From JAAYJR01 sp964495655 (lineage in GTDB: Bacteria > Bacteroidota > Bacteroidia > Bacteroidales > Prolixibacteraceae), in NCBI GenBank assembly GCA_964495655.1, contig CAZBWK010000036.1, forward strand, positions 1-35,380: a DNA stretch of 35,380 bases, in the 5' to 3' direction. This document shows positions 1-9,157 of the stretch, one piece after another. The notes beneath the pieces were generated by a model, which searched no databases, had not been told where the DNA came from, and saw only the letters and a list, made by a program, of their open reading frames with translations. The position numbers and the translations under genes were made by a program. The first letter of the stretch is position 1. Each line of letters opens with the position of its first letter.

Positions 1-102
1 GAAAATTCCAAACAGGCCGGCAGCGGTTAATTTGGCAAAATCGATGGTCTGCTTTTCCTGGTAGGAGTACAGGCCTTGTATGGTTAATTGTATTGGTATC
101 AT
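1..102 (-). CDS. sbcC: Exonuclease subunit SbcC, N-terminal fragment (cut by window edge)
   Basis: The minus strand from the ATG at 102-100 to the window edge is open for 34 codons. It begins MIPIQLTIQGLYSY and continues through QTIDFAKL to GLFGIF, which matches the start of SbcC/Rad50-type ATPases just before the Walker A loop; the rest lies outside the window. SbcC is the coiled-coil ATPase partner of the SbcD nuclease and acts on hairpins and DNA ends in the cytoplasm. It follows sbcD on the same strand with a 76-base gap, the usual sbcDC order. The fragment is short, but both the sequence and the context fit. Confidence 0.85.
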   Translation of the reverse strand, partial: MIPIQLTIQGLYSYQEKQTIDFAKLTAAGLFGIF

Positions 103-139
103 TGTTATTGTTTTTTTCCGCAGTTGTTACACCGGTCTA

Positions 140-170
140 CACAGATTATTTTTTCACTGTGCTATCTGTG
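140..170. repeat. Short inverted repeat between sbcD and sbcC
   Basis: CACAGAT at 140-146 is repeated inverted as ATCTGTG at 164-170, separated by 17 bases. It lies in the 76-base gap between sbcD and sbcC. The wording (ACACAGATT, ATCTGTGGTTAA) resembles a short dispersed intergenic repeat often seen in bacterial genomes. It could also be a weak hairpin in the sbcDC transcript. Confidence 0.3.
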
Positions 171-178
171 GTTAATCT

Positions 179-1399
179 TTATTCCTCTTCTGCCATGATT
201 TCGGAAAATAAATTCATTAAATCTTCATTGGGTTCCTGTCCTTTTTCGTGCCTGAAATAATTACGAAAAAGTTTTTCCATACTTTGGTTCAGGTCGATTT
301 TTTTTTGTTTACTGCCTGCCAGACTTGCCACATCGGTGACTTCCGGTATGATTGCAACAATTCCGGGGTGGACAGCATTAAGTTTTCTTCTCTCTATGGC
401 GGTCAGGAACGTTTCGGTAACCAGTGTGAGTTCAACCAGCGAGTCTTTATTTTCGGTCAGCCACTGTATTGCCTCTTCCAGTCCTTCGGCACGTTTTCTT
501 AATAATCGTTTTCCTCTGGTCAGTTCCACCTCTTCTGTTTCGGCAGATTCACCCGGTTCAATCTTAGCAATTAAAACATATTTTTTTTGACTGGCTCCGG
601 CAAAGCTGTACGACAGGGGACTGCCGGCATAATAAACAGGACAGGGTTTTTGATCAACACAATGCATCCGGTGCAGGTGTCCCAACGCTGTGTATTGTAT
701 TTGTTTTGGTATATTTTCGGTGTGCACTGCCTGCGCTCCGCCCACGTGCAGGATGGGTTTTTCGTCTTCAGGCTCTTCCGGCAGCACCCCTCCTTTTTTT
801 ACCATAAACAGATGTGATACCAGTATATTCACTCCTTTTTCATCGCAAAACCGGTTAGCCAGTCTTTGCCAATTCTCCTGCAGGACTATTCGCAACTCCT
901 CTTCGCTGTTTTCCTGTCCAAGGAATGTTTTAAGCCTGTATTCATTGGCATAAGGAGTCAGCAAAACCCGGAGTGGGATACTTTTCCCCGGAAGCTTCAA
1001 CTCCAGGAAACCCTCATTGCTTTGCAGCACTTTCAGTCCGGAATCCAGTTCAAACGGGGTGACAACTGAATCAGGATAGCCGGCAAAAATAATACCGCAC
1101 TCCCGGGCCAGCGGATCGGGCGCTTCAATGCGGTCGGGCGAGTCGTGATTGCCGGCAATGGCTATCACCGGACGCTGTCCGTCGGCAGCCAAGCGTTTTA
1201 AGGATTTGTAAAAAAGGTCAACCGCTTCGGCAGGAGGATTAAATGTATCGAACAAATCACCGGCAACCAGCACGGCATCTACCTGTCCCCGTTCAGCAAT
1301 TTCGCAAATTTCCTGCAAAACCGCGTGCTGTTCTTCCATTCGTGAAAAATCATCGAGCCGTTTACCAAGGTGCCAGTCGGAGGTGTGGAGTAGTTTCAT
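179..1399 (-). CDS. sbcD: Exonuclease SbcCD subunit D (Mre11-type nuclease)
   Basis: This 406-residue protein is the nuclease subunit of SbcCD, which opens DNA hairpins and processes ends at stalled or broken forks. The calcineurin-like metallophosphoesterase motifs are in order at the N-terminus: SDWHLG (D8, H10), AGDLFD (D48) and AGNHDS (N84, H85), followed by VSHLF and ALGHLH in the second half of the metal site. A capping/C-terminal region follows. Length is normal for the family. The ATG at 1399 places the first beta strand (MKLLHTSDWH) exactly where the family starts. The sbcC start follows on the same strand. It is divergent from the metal-efflux operon across a 352-base gap. Confidence 0.95.
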   Translation of the reverse strand: MKLLHTSDWHLGKRLDDFSRMEEQHAVLQEICEIAERGQVDAVLVAGDLFDTFNPPAEAVDLFYKSLKRLAADGQRPVIAIAGNHDSPDRIEAPDPLARECGIIFAGYPDSVVTPFELDSGLKVLQSNEGFLELKLPGKSIPLRVLLTPYANEYRLKTFLGQENSEEELRIVLQENWQRLANRFCDEKGVNILVSHLFMVKKGGVLPEEPEDEKPILHVGGAQAVHTENIPKQIQYTALGHLHRMHCVDQKPCPVYYAGSPLSYSFAGASQKKYVLIAKIEPGESAETEEVELTRGKRLLRKRAEGLEEAIQWLTENKDSLVELTLVTETFLTAIERRKLNAVHPGIVAIIPEVTDVASLAGSKQKKIDLNQSMEKLFRNYFRHEKGQEPNEDLMNLFSEIMAEEE

Positions 1400-1751
1400 G
1401 GATTTTATTACTTGAAAACAATATTATTTAAAATATTTAACAATCTTATTAACTCCTTTTAAAATATGCATTTATTACACAAAATTAAAATCTTTAAGGG
1501 CATTTCAGCCTTATTTGCTGGTTAAATATCAAAACCAGTTTTATTATATTTTTTCAGATAGTTCCATATGATAAAAATCAAATATTGTCAAAGGTATCAT
1601 ACAGCTTATCCCGCTTTCAGTCGGGGGAACCTGTATATGTTTTGATCATATCCTTATATACCTTCGCACTGATGTGCTGCGGCATACAGGGGTGATATTA
1701 CAATTATGCCCGTTTCAGATAAACTTTTTTATACTTTGTGTGTTACAACTA
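1400..1751. other. Non-coding gap between sbcD and the metal-efflux operon
   Basis: This AT-rich divergent region has no gene that I can support. Its only structured part is the bulged hairpin at 1599-1636. A TATACTTTG sequence just upstream of 1752 is close to, but does not match, the Bacteroidota -7 element TAnnTTTG, so I do not call a promoter. Confidence 0.5.
1599..1636 (+). promoter_or_regulatory. Bulged hairpin upstream of the copper-efflux operon
   Basis: ATACAG at 1599-1604 pairs with CTGTAT at 1631-1636. Inside it CCCG at 1610-1613 pairs with CGGG at 1622-1625, leaving a symmetric 5+5 internal loop and an 8-base apical loop. No U-tract follows, so it is not an obvious terminator. 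It could be an operator half-site pair or a leader structure for the efflux operon. The function is inferred only from position. Confidence 0.3.
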
Positions 1752-2183
1752 ATGATGAAAAGAGTTTTTTCCATATTAATGGCTGTTACTTTGCTGGCAA
1801 GCTACATCAGCCTGACAATAGGTACTCATTATTGTGGCGGAGAGGTAGTTGAGTCAAAGTTAATATATGGTGGAACCCACTTAAGCTGTAGTATGCCGGA
1901 TATGGTGGAATCGTGTGATCACTCTGAAAAACCGGACTATAATGACGTTCGTTTCGATAAGGCTCCATGCTGTGAAAATGAATACCAGACAGTTCAGGTT
2001 ACAGACGAGTTTGTACAAGACACTGCTCCGCTTTCTTTTAATATTTATTTTGTGGCAAAGCTTATTTATACATCATTAAGTCCGGATCTGTTTTCAAAAC
2101 CGGTCCGTCCGATCTATACCGAATATTTTCCACCACCTTCTGATAAAAACATACAGGCTCTTTTTCAAACTTTCCTTTTATGA
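1752..2183 (+). CDS. HYC_CC_PP family secreted protein
   Basis: The product is about 143 residues if read from the ATG at 1752. The frame is open from an ATG at 1674, but the 1752 start puts a signal peptide (FSILMAVTLLASYISL) at the N-terminus. The three family signatures are present: HYC in GTHYCGGEV, a CC pair in APCCENEY, and PP in YFPPPSDKN. In Bacteroidota such small proteins are commonly found beside heavy-metal efflux genes. The cysteine and histidine content is compatible with periplasmic metal binding, but no activity is established. It sits 96 bases upstream of the CusA-type pump on the same strand and is likely co-transcribed. Confidence 0.8.
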   Translation: MMKRVFSILMAVTLLASYISLTIGTHYCGGEVVESKLIYGGTHLSCSMPDMVESCDHSEKPDYNDVRFDKAPCCENEYQTVQVTDEFVQDTAPLSFNIYFVAKLIYTSLSPDLFSKPVRPIYTEYFPPPSDKNIQALFQTFLL

Positions 2184-2279
2184 TTTTTAATGATGAATTG
2201 ATCCATACTATCCCTGCAGTGTGGTTAATGGCGCTTTGCGCCCCTCGCAATTATCATTATTCATTTAAAGTCATTCATT

Positions 2280-5200
2280 ATGCTCAACAAGATCATTAAG
2301 TATTTTCTGGAGAATAAATTAGTAACTCTGATTGTTCTCACCGGTCTGGTAACATGGGGTATTGTTACCGCCCCGTTTGGGTGGGAAATTGGCGGTTTGC
2401 CATCTGACCCTGTTCCGGTTGATGCCATTCCCGATATAGGTGAAAACCAGCAAATCGTTTTTACTCCCTGGAACGGAAGGTCGCCACAGGATATTGAAGA
2501 CCAGATATCATATCCTTTAACAACATATCTTCTGGGTATTCCCGGCGTGAAAACCATTCGCAGTACCTCTCTGTTTGGGTTTTCAAGCATCTATGTCATT
2601 TTCGATGAAGATGTTGAGTTTTACTGGTCACGCTCCCGTATTCTTGAAAAGCTTGGTTCGCTGCCATCGGGACTTTTACCTGACGGTGTCCGGCCAACAT
2701 TAGGTCCTGATGCAACTGCACTCGGACAAATTTTCTGGTATACAATTGAAGGAAGGGATAAAGACGGTAATCCTACGGGCGGATGGGATTTGCATGAAAT
2801 ACGAACTGTTCAGGATTTTTATGTGAAATACGGATTAAATGCTACTGAGGGGGTTGCCGAAGTGGCATCCGTTGGCGGCTTTGTCCGGGAATATCAGATT
2901 GATGTAAATCCTGATGCCTTAAAAGCATATAATATCTCTTTACATAAGGTCATGCAGGCTGTTCAGAACTCCAACCGCGATGCAGGTGCCAAAACCATAG
3001 AGATCAATCAGGCTGAATACTTTGTCAGAGGTTTAGGCTATGTAAAAAAAGCTGAAGATATTGAGAAAGCAGTAGTAGAGGTGCAGGATAACGTACCGGT
3101 CCGCATCAGTGATATTGCTGTAGTGTCAGTTGGCCCGGCTTCCAGGAGGGGCGTTCTTGATAAAGACGGAGCCGAGGTCGCAGGAGGTGTTGTTGTAGCA
3201 CGCTACGGGGCAAATCCATTGCAGGTAATTAACAATGTAAAAGAAAAAATAGAGGAGATTTCACCAGGGCTGCCAAAAAAAACATTATCAAATGGCGTAG
3301 AAAGCCAATTGACCATTGTACCCTTTTACGACCGTTCTGAGTTGATATATGAGACGCTTGGTACCCTGGAAGAAGCTTTGTCTCTTCAGGTTCTCATAAC
3401 AATTTTGGTAATTGTTGTCATGATTTACAACCTGAGAGCCTCTGTGCTCATATCAGGTCTCTTACCAATTGCTGTATTGATGGTTTTCATTGCCATGCGT
3501 TATTTTGGTGTGGATGCTAATATTGTGGCTCTCTCCGGTATTGCCATTGCAATTGGGACAATGGTGGACCTGGGAATTATTTTGTCGGAGAACATTGTAA
3601 AACACCTTGATGAAGCTCCTCCCGGTCAAAAGCTGATCACTACCATTTATAATGGCTCGGCGGAGGTAAGCTCAGCTATTCTTACTGCAGTTTCTACCAC
3701 TATTGTTAGTTTCATCCCTGTATTTACCCTCCAGGCAGCTGAAGGTAAATTATTTGGACCTCTCGCATTTACCAAAACTTTTGCTTTAGTGGCAGCATTG
3801 TTTGTTGCATTGTTCATCCTGCCTGCCATGGCACATTGGTTTTTTGGTTTTAAAGTTAAAAATCCACGCCATAAAATTTGGGCCGGTATATTTATTGTGT
3901 TGGCAGGGACTGTTGGATTGTTCATTGGCACTGTATGGGCAGGTGTCTTGTTAATATTATTTGGTTTGAATTCACTGGTCAAACCATATTATAAGAACAG
4001 AAAACTGATTGATCGTCCTTTTATCCGGAAAATATTCCAAAATATTGAACTTATTATAATTGTTTCAGGTGTAATATGGCTTTTAGCCAAATATTGGTTG
4101 CCATTGGGAGCCGGCAGAAGTGTACTGCTGAACTTTATTTTTGTCACCCTCCTGGTTGGGTTAATTTTAGGAGCGTTCGGATTATTGCAGCATTCCTATA
4201 AAAAAATATTGCTCTGGTCTTTAAATAACAAAGTGAAGTTTTTATTGATCCCGGCTTTTTTGATGCTTTTGGCATTAAATATCTGGCTTGGCTTTTCAAC
4301 TGTTTTCGGGTTTTTAGCCAAAGGTGCAGACAGAGTTGGATGGAATATACGGACAACATCTGTCTGGTCCGGACTGGCTCATGCATTGCCAGGAACAGGT
4401 AAGGAATTTATGCCTGCCCTGGATGAAGGAAGCTTTTTGCTCATGCCCACCTCTATGCCTCATTCCGGAGTTGAATATAACAGGAAAGTGATGGGTCAGC
4501 TTGATATGTTGGTAAAAAACATTCCTGAAGTGGAACTGGCAGTCGGCAAGGCCGGCAGGGTTGAATCCGCACTCGATCCTGCACCGGTTTCCATGTTCGA
4601 GAATGTCATTAACTATAAACCGGAATATGTACTCAACGAAAAAGGACATCGCAAAAGGTTCAGGACTGACAAAGATGACCGGTTTATTTTGAAAAATGGT
4701 GATGCATTTACTAACCGGGAATTACTGATAAAAGGAATTTCTCCTGAATACCTTATCCCGGATAAGAATGGAAGTTATTTCAGAAACTGGAGAGAACACA
4801 TTAAATCAGCTGATGATATCTGGAAAGAGATAGTTTCAGTGACAAAAATACCGGGAATTACATCTGCTCCGAAACTTCAGCCAATTGAAACCCGGTTGGT
4901 TATGTTGCAGACAGGAATGAGGGCACCTATGGGAATTAAAGTTTTTGGCCCTGACCTGTCAACAATCGAACAATTTGGCCTGAAACTTGAAAGTATTCTG
5001 AAAGAGGTACCATCAGTTAAAGCAGAAGCAGCCTTTGCCGACCGCATTGTTGGAAAACCCTACATTCACCTTAATATTAACCGAGACGAAATCTCACGCT
5101 TTGGATTAAACATTGAGGATGTGCAGCAATCGATCGAAACGGCTATAGGAGGCATGAAAATATCATCCACAATCCAGGGGCGTGAACGTTACCCTGTAAG

Positions 5201-6104
5201 AGTCCGTTACCCGAGAGAATTACGGGACGATCCCGAATCTTTAGGGAATATTTTAATCCACACACCTACAGGAGCTCAAATCCCGTTAAAACAGTTGGTC
5301 GATATTGAATATGTACGGGGCCCGCAGGCTATAAAAAGCGAAAATACCTTTTTGGTTGGCTATGTGCTTTTTGATAAACGGGACGGATATGCAGAAACTG
5401 ATGTTGTGAATGATGCCAGTGATATGATTCAATATAAAATCGATTCAGGGGAACTGATAGTTCCTTCAGGTGTGAGTTATAAATTTTCAGGAAGTTATGA
5501 AAATCAGGTGCGTGCAGAAAAGCGGTTAAGTATTATTGTCCCCCTTGTGTTCCTGATCATTTTTTTGATACTCTATTTCCAGTTCAGATCTGTAACTACC
5601 TCACTGATGATCTTTACAGGCGTAGCCATGGCATTTAGCGGAGGTTTTATTATGCTTTGGTTATACGGACAGAGTTGGTTTGCTGATTTTGTTGTTTTCG
5701 GAACTAACATACGTGACCTCTTTCAAATGGATAAAGTGAACCTGAGTGTTGCTGTATGGGTCGGGTTTATTGCACTGTTCGGACTTGCGACTGATGATGG
5801 TGTTCTGATGGGTACCTATCTCGATCAGAGTTTTGAAAAGAACCGGACAAAAACGATCAGAGAGATCAGAGCAGCGGTTGTAGAAGCAGGGGAGCGAAGA
5901 ATAAGGCCTGCTGTGATGACAACCACAACCACAATCATTGCACTTTTGCCTGTTCTGACATCTACCGGCCGGGGTGCTGACATCATGGTGCCAATGGCTA
6001 TTCCTGCATTTGGCGGTATGATAATAGCAGCAATTACATATTATATTGTTCCGACGTTGTATTGCTTACGTGAAGAATACAAACTTAAAAAATCACAATC
6101 ATGA
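2280..6104 (+). CDS. cusA: CusA/CzcA-family RND heavy-metal efflux pump
   Basis: This is the inner-membrane proton-driven pump of a tripartite Cu(I)/Ag(I) efflux system. It has 1274 residues, against about 1050 for E. coli CusA. The CusA methionine triad appears conserved: M722 (with M726) in LLMPTSMP, M772 in DPAPVSMFE and M875 in RLVMLQTG; the first two are 50 residues apart, as in CusA M573/M623. The proton-relay Asp is D430 in GTMVDLG. The extra length comes mainly from an insert of membrane segments after the first helix bundle (about residues 525-690) and a charged insert of roughly 50 residues between the second and third methionines. The stop overlaps the next gene's start by 4 bases (ATGA). 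A small GGCGC/GCGCC hairpin lies at 2230-2242 just upstream. Confidence 0.93.
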   Translation: MLNKIIKYFLENKLVTLIVLTGLVTWGIVTAPFGWEIGGLPSDPVPVDAIPDIGENQQIVFTPWNGRSPQDIEDQISYPLTTYLLGIPGVKTIRSTSLFGFSSIYVIFDEDVEFYWSRSRILEKLGSLPSGLLPDGVRPTLGPDATALGQIFWYTIEGRDKDGNPTGGWDLHEIRTVQDFYVKYGLNATEGVAEVASVGGFVREYQIDVNPDALKAYNISLHKVMQAVQNSNRDAGAKTIEINQAEYFVRGLGYVKKAEDIEKAVVEVQDNVPVRISDIAVVSVGPASRRGVLDKDGAEVAGGVVVARYGANPLQVINNVKEKIEEISPGLPKKTLSNGVESQLTIVPFYDRSELIYETLGTLEEALSLQVLITILVIVVMIYNLRASVLISGLLPIAVLMVFIAMRYFGVDANIVALSGIAIAIGTMVDLGIILSENIVKHLDEAPPGQKLITTIYNGSAEVSSAILTAVSTTIVSFIPVFTLQAAEGKLFGPLAFTKTFALVAALFVALFILPAMAHWFFGFKVKNPRHKIWAGIFIVLAGTVGLFIGTVWAGVLLILFGLNSLVKPYYKNRKLIDRPFIRKIFQNIELIIIVSGVIWLLAKYWLPLGAGRSVLLNFIFVTLLVGLILGAFGLLQHSYKKILLWSLNNKVKFLLIPAFLMLLALNIWLGFSTVFGFLAKGADRVGWNIRTTSVWSGLAHALPGTGKEFMPALDEGSFLLMPTSMPHSGVEYNRKVMGQLDMLVKNIPEVELAVGKAGRVESALDPAPVSMFENVINYKPEYVLNEKGHRKRFRTDKDDRFILKNGDAFTNRELLIKGISPEYLIPDKNGSYFRNWREHIKSADDIWKEIVSVTKIPGITSAPKLQPIETRLVMLQTGMRAPMGIKVFGPDLSTIEQFGLKLESILKEVPSVKAEAAFADRIVGKPYIHLNINRDEISRFGLNIEDVQQSIETAIGGMKISSTIQGRERYPVRVRYPRELRDDPESLGNILIHTPTGAQIPLKQLVDIEYVRGPQAIKSENTFLVGYVLFDKRDGYAETDVVNDASDMIQYKIDSGELIVPSGVSYKFSGSYENQVRAEKRLSIIVPLVFLIIFLILYFQFRSVTTSLMIFTGVAMAFSGGFIMLWLYGQSWFADFVVFGTNIRDLFQMDKVNLSVAVWVGFIALFGLATDDGVLMGTYLDQSFEKNRTKTIREIRAAVVEAGERRIRPAVMTTTTTIIALLPVLTSTGRGADIMVPMAIPAFGGMIIAAITYYIVPTLYCLREEYKLKKSQS

Positions 6105-7333
6105 AACGATATTTGTCAACGATATTAGTATTTCTCATAAGCGCCACATTGAGCTTTTCACAGACACTGGAAGATTATTTGACAGTTGCTGCTGAAAACA
6201 ATCCGGGTTTGAAAGCAAAATTTAAGGAATATGAGGCAGCCCTGCAAAGAGTGCCACAAGTGAGTGGATTGCCGGACCCTGCATTTTCATTCGGTTATTT
6301 TGTGTCGCCTGCAGAAACCAGGTCAGGTCCTCAACGGGCAAAATTTTCATTAGTACAAATGTTCCCTTGGTTCGGTACATTAAAAGCACAGGGGGATGTA
6401 ACAACACTTAGGGCTGAAGCAATATTCCAAAGCTTTATTGATGCCCGTAACAGGCTTTATTTTCAGGTGGCTTCTGCTTATTACTCACTTTATGAACTTA
6501 AGGATATGATCAGGATAGAGAAGGAAAATCTGAAAATTCTTGAATCATATAAAAGCATTGCCACTCAAAAGTTTGGAAACGGAACCGGATCTTTGGTTGA
6601 TGTATTGCGCGTTGATATTATGCTGGAGGATGCACAAACAAATCTGGAAATTCTTGAAGATAAAGAAAATCCTTTGGTAACAAATTTTAATACTTTGTTA
6701 AACAGGCCTGCAGATGAACTGGTTATAATTAACGACTCTTCAATAACAGGGAAGATTGAAATTGATATGAGGAAAGATTCTCTGGTTGCAGCAAATCCAA
6801 CTGTCAAAGCAATCGATTTGGAATTTCAGGCAGGTAAATTGGCAGAGATTGCAGCAAAAAAGCAGGGCCTGCCTAAATTGGGGTTAGGATTGGATTATGT
6901 TATTGTCGGAGAACGGAATGATTTAACTATGCCTGATAATGGAAAAGATATATTGATGCCAATGGTATCAGTTACCATTCCAATTTTCAGACAAAAGTAC
7001 AACTCTGCTGTAAAAGAAGCCCGCTTAAGGCAGGAAAGCTCATTGCATCAAAAAGAAGAAATAGCGAACAGGTTAATTTCGAACTATGAACTTACAAGGT
7101 TTGAAGTTACACAGCAGCAGCAATTATTATCGCTATACAAAAAACAGATACATACCTCTCAACAATCTTTGAATTTGCTGTTTACCTCATATGCAAATTC
7201 GGGTAATGCATTTGAAGAGGTATTGAGAATGCAGCAACAAATACTGAAATATCAAAAATTGAGTGCCACGGCTATGTCACAATACCAGACTGCCGTTGCC
7301 AGGATCAATTACTTAACATCAAAAAGTTATTAA
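6101..7333 (+). CDS. TolC-family outer-membrane efflux protein
   Basis: This 410-residue protein is the outer-membrane channel of the efflux complex. It has a signal peptide (YLSTILVFLISATLSFS), then two outer-membrane-efflux repeats of long helices rich in Glu, Gln and Lys. The first carries the family-like stretch LPDPAFSFGY and the second LPKLGLGLDY with a following MPMVSVTIPIF strand segment. The start overlaps the end of cusA by 4 bases and the adaptor gene begins one base after its stop, so translation of the three is probably coupled. The name follows from fold-level similarity and context rather than a diagnostic catalytic motif. Confidence 0.9.
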   Translation: MKRYLSTILVFLISATLSFSQTLEDYLTVAAENNPGLKAKFKEYEAALQRVPQVSGLPDPAFSFGYFVSPAETRSGPQRAKFSLVQMFPWFGTLKAQGDVTTLRAEAIFQSFIDARNRLYFQVASAYYSLYELKDMIRIEKENLKILESYKSIATQKFGNGTGSLVDVLRVDIMLEDAQTNLEILEDKENPLVTNFNTLLNRPADELVIINDSSITGKIEIDMRKDSLVAANPTVKAIDLEFQAGKLAEIAAKKQGLPKLGLGLDYVIVGERNDLTMPDNGKDILMPMVSVTIPIFRQKYNSAVKEARLRQESSLHQKEEIANRLISNYELTRFEVTQQQQLLSLYKKQIHTSQQSLNLLFTSYANSGNAFEEVLRMQQQILKYQKLSATAMSQYQTAVARINYLTSKSY

Positions 7334-7334
7334 A

Positions 7335-9125
7335 ATGAGAACAATCGATAAAAGAACAATAATAATAGCATTAGCAACCCTTTTAGCCGGGCTGCTTTCA
7401 GGATGGTTAATTTTTGGCAGCAGGCAAAGTGATGCTCATGATGAACATATACATTTTGAAACAGAAAAAGCAGGCGAAACCATCTGGACCTGCTCCATGC
7501 ATCCGCATGTACGTCAAAATGAACCGGGTGATTGCCCTATTTGCGGCATGGACCTGATTCCACTTGAAGATAACCAGAATGATCAGATGGATGCCCTTGA
7601 AGTTGCAATGTCGCCAACAGCGATGCAATTGGCAAATGTAAGCACTGCTTATGTGGTGAAATCGGTTCCGGCAAAGCAGGTCCGGCTCAATGGTAAAGTG
7701 GAAATTGATGAGCGGCTGGTTTTTTCTCAGACATCACATATCCCGGGCAGGGTAGAAAGGTTATCAGTAAATTTCACAGGTGCATTTGTAACCAGGGGAC
7801 AAACCATTGCTACTGTCTATTCCCCCGATCTGGTCACTGCACAGAAGGAATTGCTGGAAGCACATAAAATCAGAGAAACTCAGCCACAATTGTTCAATGC
7901 TGCGAAAGAAAAATTGAAAAACTGGAAACTTTCGGAAAAACAAATTGAAGGAATTATGGAATCGGGTAAAATACGGGAAGAGTTTCCTGTGCTGGCTGAT
8001 GTTTCCGGTTATGTGACTCAAAGGATGATAAATACGGGTGATTATGTAAATAAGGGGAGAGCCCTCTATGAAATAGCCAACCTTTCAAAAGTATGGGTTT
8101 TGTTTGATGTGTATGAATCGGACATGACATGGATAAAAAAAGGCGACAAAGTTGAATTTTCTGTATCATCCCTTCCGGGAGAAAGTTTTGAAGGTAGGAT
8201 ATCCTATCTTGATCCGGTGATAAATCCCAAAACGAGAGTGGCAAAAGCAAGAGTTGAATTTAATAATTCAAATGGTAAAATGAAGCCGGAAATGTTTGTA
8301 TCCGGCGTGGTGGAAGCAAAACAGGCCGTAAAGTCAAACTCACTCGTTGTGCCAAAAACGGCGGTCATGTGGACCGGCAAACGTTCTGTGGTCTATGTAA
8401 AAAGCAGTTCGGAAAAGGGAGTTAATTTCATGATGCGTGAAATTAATTTAGGTCCGTCTTTGGGAGATAGTTATATAGTTGAAGATGGTTTACAGGAAGG
8501 TGAAGAGATTGCCGTCAATGGCACATTCAGTATAGATGCCGCCGCCCAGTTAGCAGGTAAGCCAAGTATGATGAATCCCGCAGGGGGAGAAGCAATGACA
8601 GGACACGATCATAGCGGGATGGACATGGGAGTAAGGGGCTCTCATGACGAGAAATCCGGATCAGGGCCGGTATCTGTCAGCAGTCAGGCAAAAAAAGCAT
8701 TGCAACCTTTATATGATGCATACTTGCAATGGAAAGATGCTTTGGCAGGTGATAACTTTTCTGCAGGCCAAAAAGCTGCAAGCAGTATGAAGAAAGAATT
8801 GGAGAAAATCGACATGGGACTGTTTCAGGGTGAAGCTCATAAAACATGGATGGGGTATCAGAGTAAACTGGATAACAGTTTGCAACATGTTGAGCATTTT
8901 ACGGACATTGAGGTGCTGCGTCAAGCCTTTCAGGCAGTTTCTGTTGTAATGATTGATATGACAAACAAGTTCGATCCGCTTCAGGAGACAATTTATGTGC
9001 AACATTGTCCAATGGCAGATAATAACAAAGGGGCCGATTGGCTGAGTTATGAAAAAGAGATAAGAAACCCTTATTTTGGTAGTTCAATGCTTACTTGCGG
9101 AGAGGTTACCAAAGAGATCAGATAA
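7335..9125 (+). CDS. cusB: CusB-family periplasmic adaptor with HMBD and DUF3347 metal-binding domains
   Basis: This 596-residue membrane-fusion protein links the pump to the outer-membrane channel. Residues 9-27 form an N-terminal membrane anchor. Next comes a heavy-metal-binding domain with WTCSMHPH and CPICGMDL (C53, M55, H56, C67, C70, M72). The barrel-sandwich/beta-barrel adaptor core spans about 100-400. A Met/His-rich linker (GHDHSGMDMG) leads into a C-terminal DUF3347 domain (about 450-596) that carries the CPMADNNKGADWL and SSMLTCG motifs. E. coli uses a separate chaperone, CusF, for metal delivery; here metal-binding modules are fused at both ends of the adaptor. It lies one base after the outer-membrane protein gene. 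Confidence 0.92.
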   Translation: MRTIDKRTIIIALATLLAGLLSGWLIFGSRQSDAHDEHIHFETEKAGETIWTCSMHPHVRQNEPGDCPICGMDLIPLEDNQNDQMDALEVAMSPTAMQLANVSTAYVVKSVPAKQVRLNGKVEIDERLVFSQTSHIPGRVERLSVNFTGAFVTRGQTIATVYSPDLVTAQKELLEAHKIRETQPQLFNAAKEKLKNWKLSEKQIEGIMESGKIREEFPVLADVSGYVTQRMINTGDYVNKGRALYEIANLSKVWVLFDVYESDMTWIKKGDKVEFSVSSLPGESFEGRISYLDPVINPKTRVAKARVEFNNSNGKMKPEMFVSGVVEAKQAVKSNSLVVPKTAVMWTGKRSVVYVKSSSEKGVNFMMREINLGPSLGDSYIVEDGLQEGEEIAVNGTFSIDAAAQLAGKPSMMNPAGGEAMTGHDHSGMDMGVRGSHDEKSGSGPVSVSSQAKKALQPLYDAYLQWKDALAGDNFSAGQKAASSMKKELEKIDMGLFQGEAHKTWMGYQSKLDNSLQHVEHFTDIEVLRQAFQAVSVVMIDMTNKFDPLQETIYVQHCPMADNNKGADWLSYEKEIRNPYFGSSMLTCGEVTKEIR

Positions 9126-9157
9126 TCCTTTTTATTAATTATTAAAATTGTAAAAAC

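Noticed and set aside
336..1069. Several plus-strand open frames across sbcD
   Set aside because: They are antisense to a gene with all nuclease motifs intact, show no domain pattern and are Ser/Phe-rich as expected of shadows.
1674..1751. Upstream extension of the HYC_CC_PP protein
   Set aside because: The extra 26 residues precede an otherwise well-formed signal peptide; the ATG at 1752 is the better start.
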